NCBI RefSeq assembly: GCF_000187745.1
Contig: NZ_GL732488.1
Span: forward strand, 112,472 to 176,471
Length of the DNA: 64,000 nucleotides
From: Streptococcus sp. M334
Lineage (GTDB): Bacteria > Bacillota > Bacilli > Lactobacillales > Streptococcaceae
Direction of reading: 5' to 3'
The position numbers and the translations under genes were made by a program. The notes under the pieces were generated by a model. The model saw only the letters and a program-made list of their open reading frames with translations, was not told where the DNA came from and made no database searches. Positions 62,803-64,000 of this stretch are shown here, in pieces. Within the stretch, counting starts at the first letter, position 1. Every line of letters begins with the position of its first letter.

Positions 62803-64000
62803 ATGAAAGTATCAAAAAAAATCACACTATTTGGTTTATCTCTAGCTGGTCTAGCTTTACTAGCTTTCCCTCATTCAGGAAAGGCCTTCGAGCTTGAAGA
62901 AGAGTGGGGTATTAAGGGTGATGTTCAATATCAAGATGGCAAAATTCTCCGATTTAATAATGGCAATGAAGTAGATATCAAAGTATTGGATTTGCCAAAA
63001 ACTGAGAAAATCGAGTGGAAAGTTACTTTAAATGGTCAAGATCAGACAGTCAATTTCCTAGGTCAAGAAAAGGACAAGTCTATGATGGGTGTAGAGGGGC
63101 GTTACCTTAATTTCTATGTACCTTATGGCTATAGAGGAGATATAAAGGTAGAAGCCAAGAGCGGAAATGAAGTAAAGACATGGTCCACTAAAGTGGTAGA
63201 TGATGTATATAATGACGGTGGAAAGAGTGGTTACTTCCGTATTGACGAATCAAATGATCAACACACCTACCTTGATACTAAATGGGACTATCAAACCAAG
63301 ACCTACACTGCTACCTTACCAGAGACTCTCAATGGTCAAAAAGTCTATGCTTGGGCAGAGGAGTATGGTAATATTAAACTTGTAAAACCAGGGACTATCA
63401 GTCATAAATATGATGATGGAGGAGTCTTCAGAGAACTTTATCCAATTATAAAATCAGAAAGCTGGCTAAATCTAAAAAATAATCAAGGTGAAAAGTGGTA
63501 CTATCAAAAACAAGGCCAATTAGTGCAGAACGATTGGGTTAAGGACAAGGGAACTTGGTACTTTATGAATGATAAAGGTGTCATGTTCAATCAAACTTGG
63601 CTCTATCAAGGTAGCAACTGGTATGCCTTTAAATCATCAGGAGCTATGATTGCTAGTGACTGGCTATATTATAACAACAATTGGTATTACCTAAAAGACT
63701 CAGGTGCTATGGCAACTGGTTGGGTAGACTATAATGGAACTTGGTATTACCTAAAAGACTCAGGTGCTATGGCAACTGGTTGGGTAAACTATAATGGAAC
63801 TTGGTATTACCTAAACAACTCAGGTTCAATGGCAACTGGTTGGGTAAACTATAATGGAACTTGGTATTACCTAAACAACTCAGGTGCTATGGCGACTGGT
63901 TGGGTAAACTATAATGGAACTTGGTATTACCTAAACAACTCAGGTGCTATGGCAACTGGTTGGGTAAACTATAATGGAACTTGGTATTACCTAAACAACT
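62803..64000 (+). CDS. Choline-binding surface protein (cut by window edge)
   Basis: The frame is open from ATG 62803 (GGAG at 62791-62794) to the window end: 399 visible codons. A signal peptide (MKVSKKITLFGLSLAGLALL, cleavage near residue 28) leads into about 190 residues of unrecognised, probably beta-rich sequence (ELEEEWGIKGDVQYQDG...). From about residue 220 choline-binding repeats begin; the last visible ones are nearly identical 20-residue units (TGWVNYNGTWYYLNNSGAMA). It should attach to phosphocholine on teichoic acids. It is likely co-transcribed with the caspase-like gene. Function unknown. Confidence 0.85.
   Translation, partial: MKVSKKITLFGLSLAGLALLAFPHSGKAFELEEEWGIKGDVQYQDGKILRFNNGNEVDIKVLDLPKTEKIEWKVTLNGQDQTVNFLGQEKDKSMMGVEGRYLNFYVPYGYRGDIKVEAKSGNEVKTWSTKVVDDVYNDGGKSGYFRIDESNDQHTYLDTKWDYQTKTYTATLPETLNGQKVYAWAEEYGNIKLVKPGTISHKYDDGGVFRELYPIIKSESWLNLKNNQGEKWYYQKQGQLVQNDWVKDKGTWYFMNDKGVMFNQTWLYQGSNWYAFKSSGAMIASDWLYYNNNWYYLKDSGAMATGWVDYNGTWYYLKDSGAMATGWVNYNGTWYYLNNSGSMATGWVNYNGTWYYLNNSGAMATGWVNYNGTWYYLNNSGAMATGWVNYNGTWYYLNN
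63661..64000 (+). repeat. Near-identical 60-bp tandem repeats of choline-binding units
   Basis: Five full copies and part of a sixth of a 60 bp unit are in register from 63661. Copies from 63721 differ at only a few positions, and the array runs past the window edge. Each unit encodes one 20-residue choline-binding repeat. Confidence 0.95.

Noticed and set aside
63661..64000. CRISPR-like regular repeats
   Set aside because: There are no spacers; the 60-bp units are in frame and encode choline-binding repeats.

Overview
The window is a low-GC Gram-positive chromosome segment whose gene order (psaBCA-tpxD; divIVA-ylm-ftsZA; murF-ddl-recR-pbp2b; a sialic-acid block; recG-alr-acpS-aroG-secA; der; dnaI-dnaB-nrdR) and protein sequences match the Streptococcus pneumoniae/S. 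mitis group. The choline-binding repeats at the right end, the divergent PBP2b and a reduced nan locus without nanB suggest S. mitis or a close relative rather than a typical pneumococcus. The species call is inference from remembered gene order, not from a search. Layout: 1-1392 holds the N-terminal 464 codons of pepO (minus strand). 1511-4716 holds the manganese operon psaBCA with its PsaR box, then tpxD. 4813-8224 is an FtsX-type ABC exporter and 8355-10766 a GH95 alpha-L-fucosidase. 10819-15141 holds gpmA, a DUF4064-like membrane protein and ileS with an isoleucine T-box. 15161-20955 is the division cluster ftsA-ftsZ-ylmE-sepF-ylmG-ylmH-divIVA. 21172-27890 holds a TIGR02206-like membrane protein, a Nudix hydrolase, murF, ddl, recR and pbp2b; PBP2b carries Ala446 and Gly476. 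The sialic-acid region (28145-43287, with axe1 to 44603) contains an RpiR-type regulator (NanR), ROK kinase, Neu5Ac lyase, YesL-like protein, YhcH/NanQ, the satABC transporter, nanE, a remnant of a Gfo/Idh oxidoreductase, a 1894-residue sialidase and an acetyl esterase. The genes fit one scheme: surface sialidase releases sialic acid, SatABC imports it, NanQ, lyase, ROK kinase and NanE convert it to GlcNAc-6-P. Three promoters in the region share a palindrome of the type TGAAAGTAGTTTCA 55-57 bp upstream of the -35 box, and two have a CcpA (cre) site laid over the -35. The sialidase is unusual: two V8-like serine protease domains, each with a complete His-Asp-Ser triad, are fused in front of the lectin and GH33 domains. 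44717-60501 is mostly housekeeping (recG, alr, acpS, two DAHP synthases, secA, der, nitroreductase, dnaI, dnaB, nrdR) plus a GntR/ABC-2 exporter operon and a probable 20-residue peptide gene. The right end (60606-64000) is the most novel part: an Rgg-type regulator diverges from a secreted choline-binding protein with a caspase-like (C14) domain and an EF-hand-like loop, followed by a second choline-binding protein cut by the window edge. Both the regulator and the caspase-like gene are interrupted by a one-base deficit in a homopolymer (T7 and A6), which suggests phase variation, recoding or recent decay. No tRNA, rRNA, CRISPR array, insertion sequence or BOX/RUP repeat was recognised.
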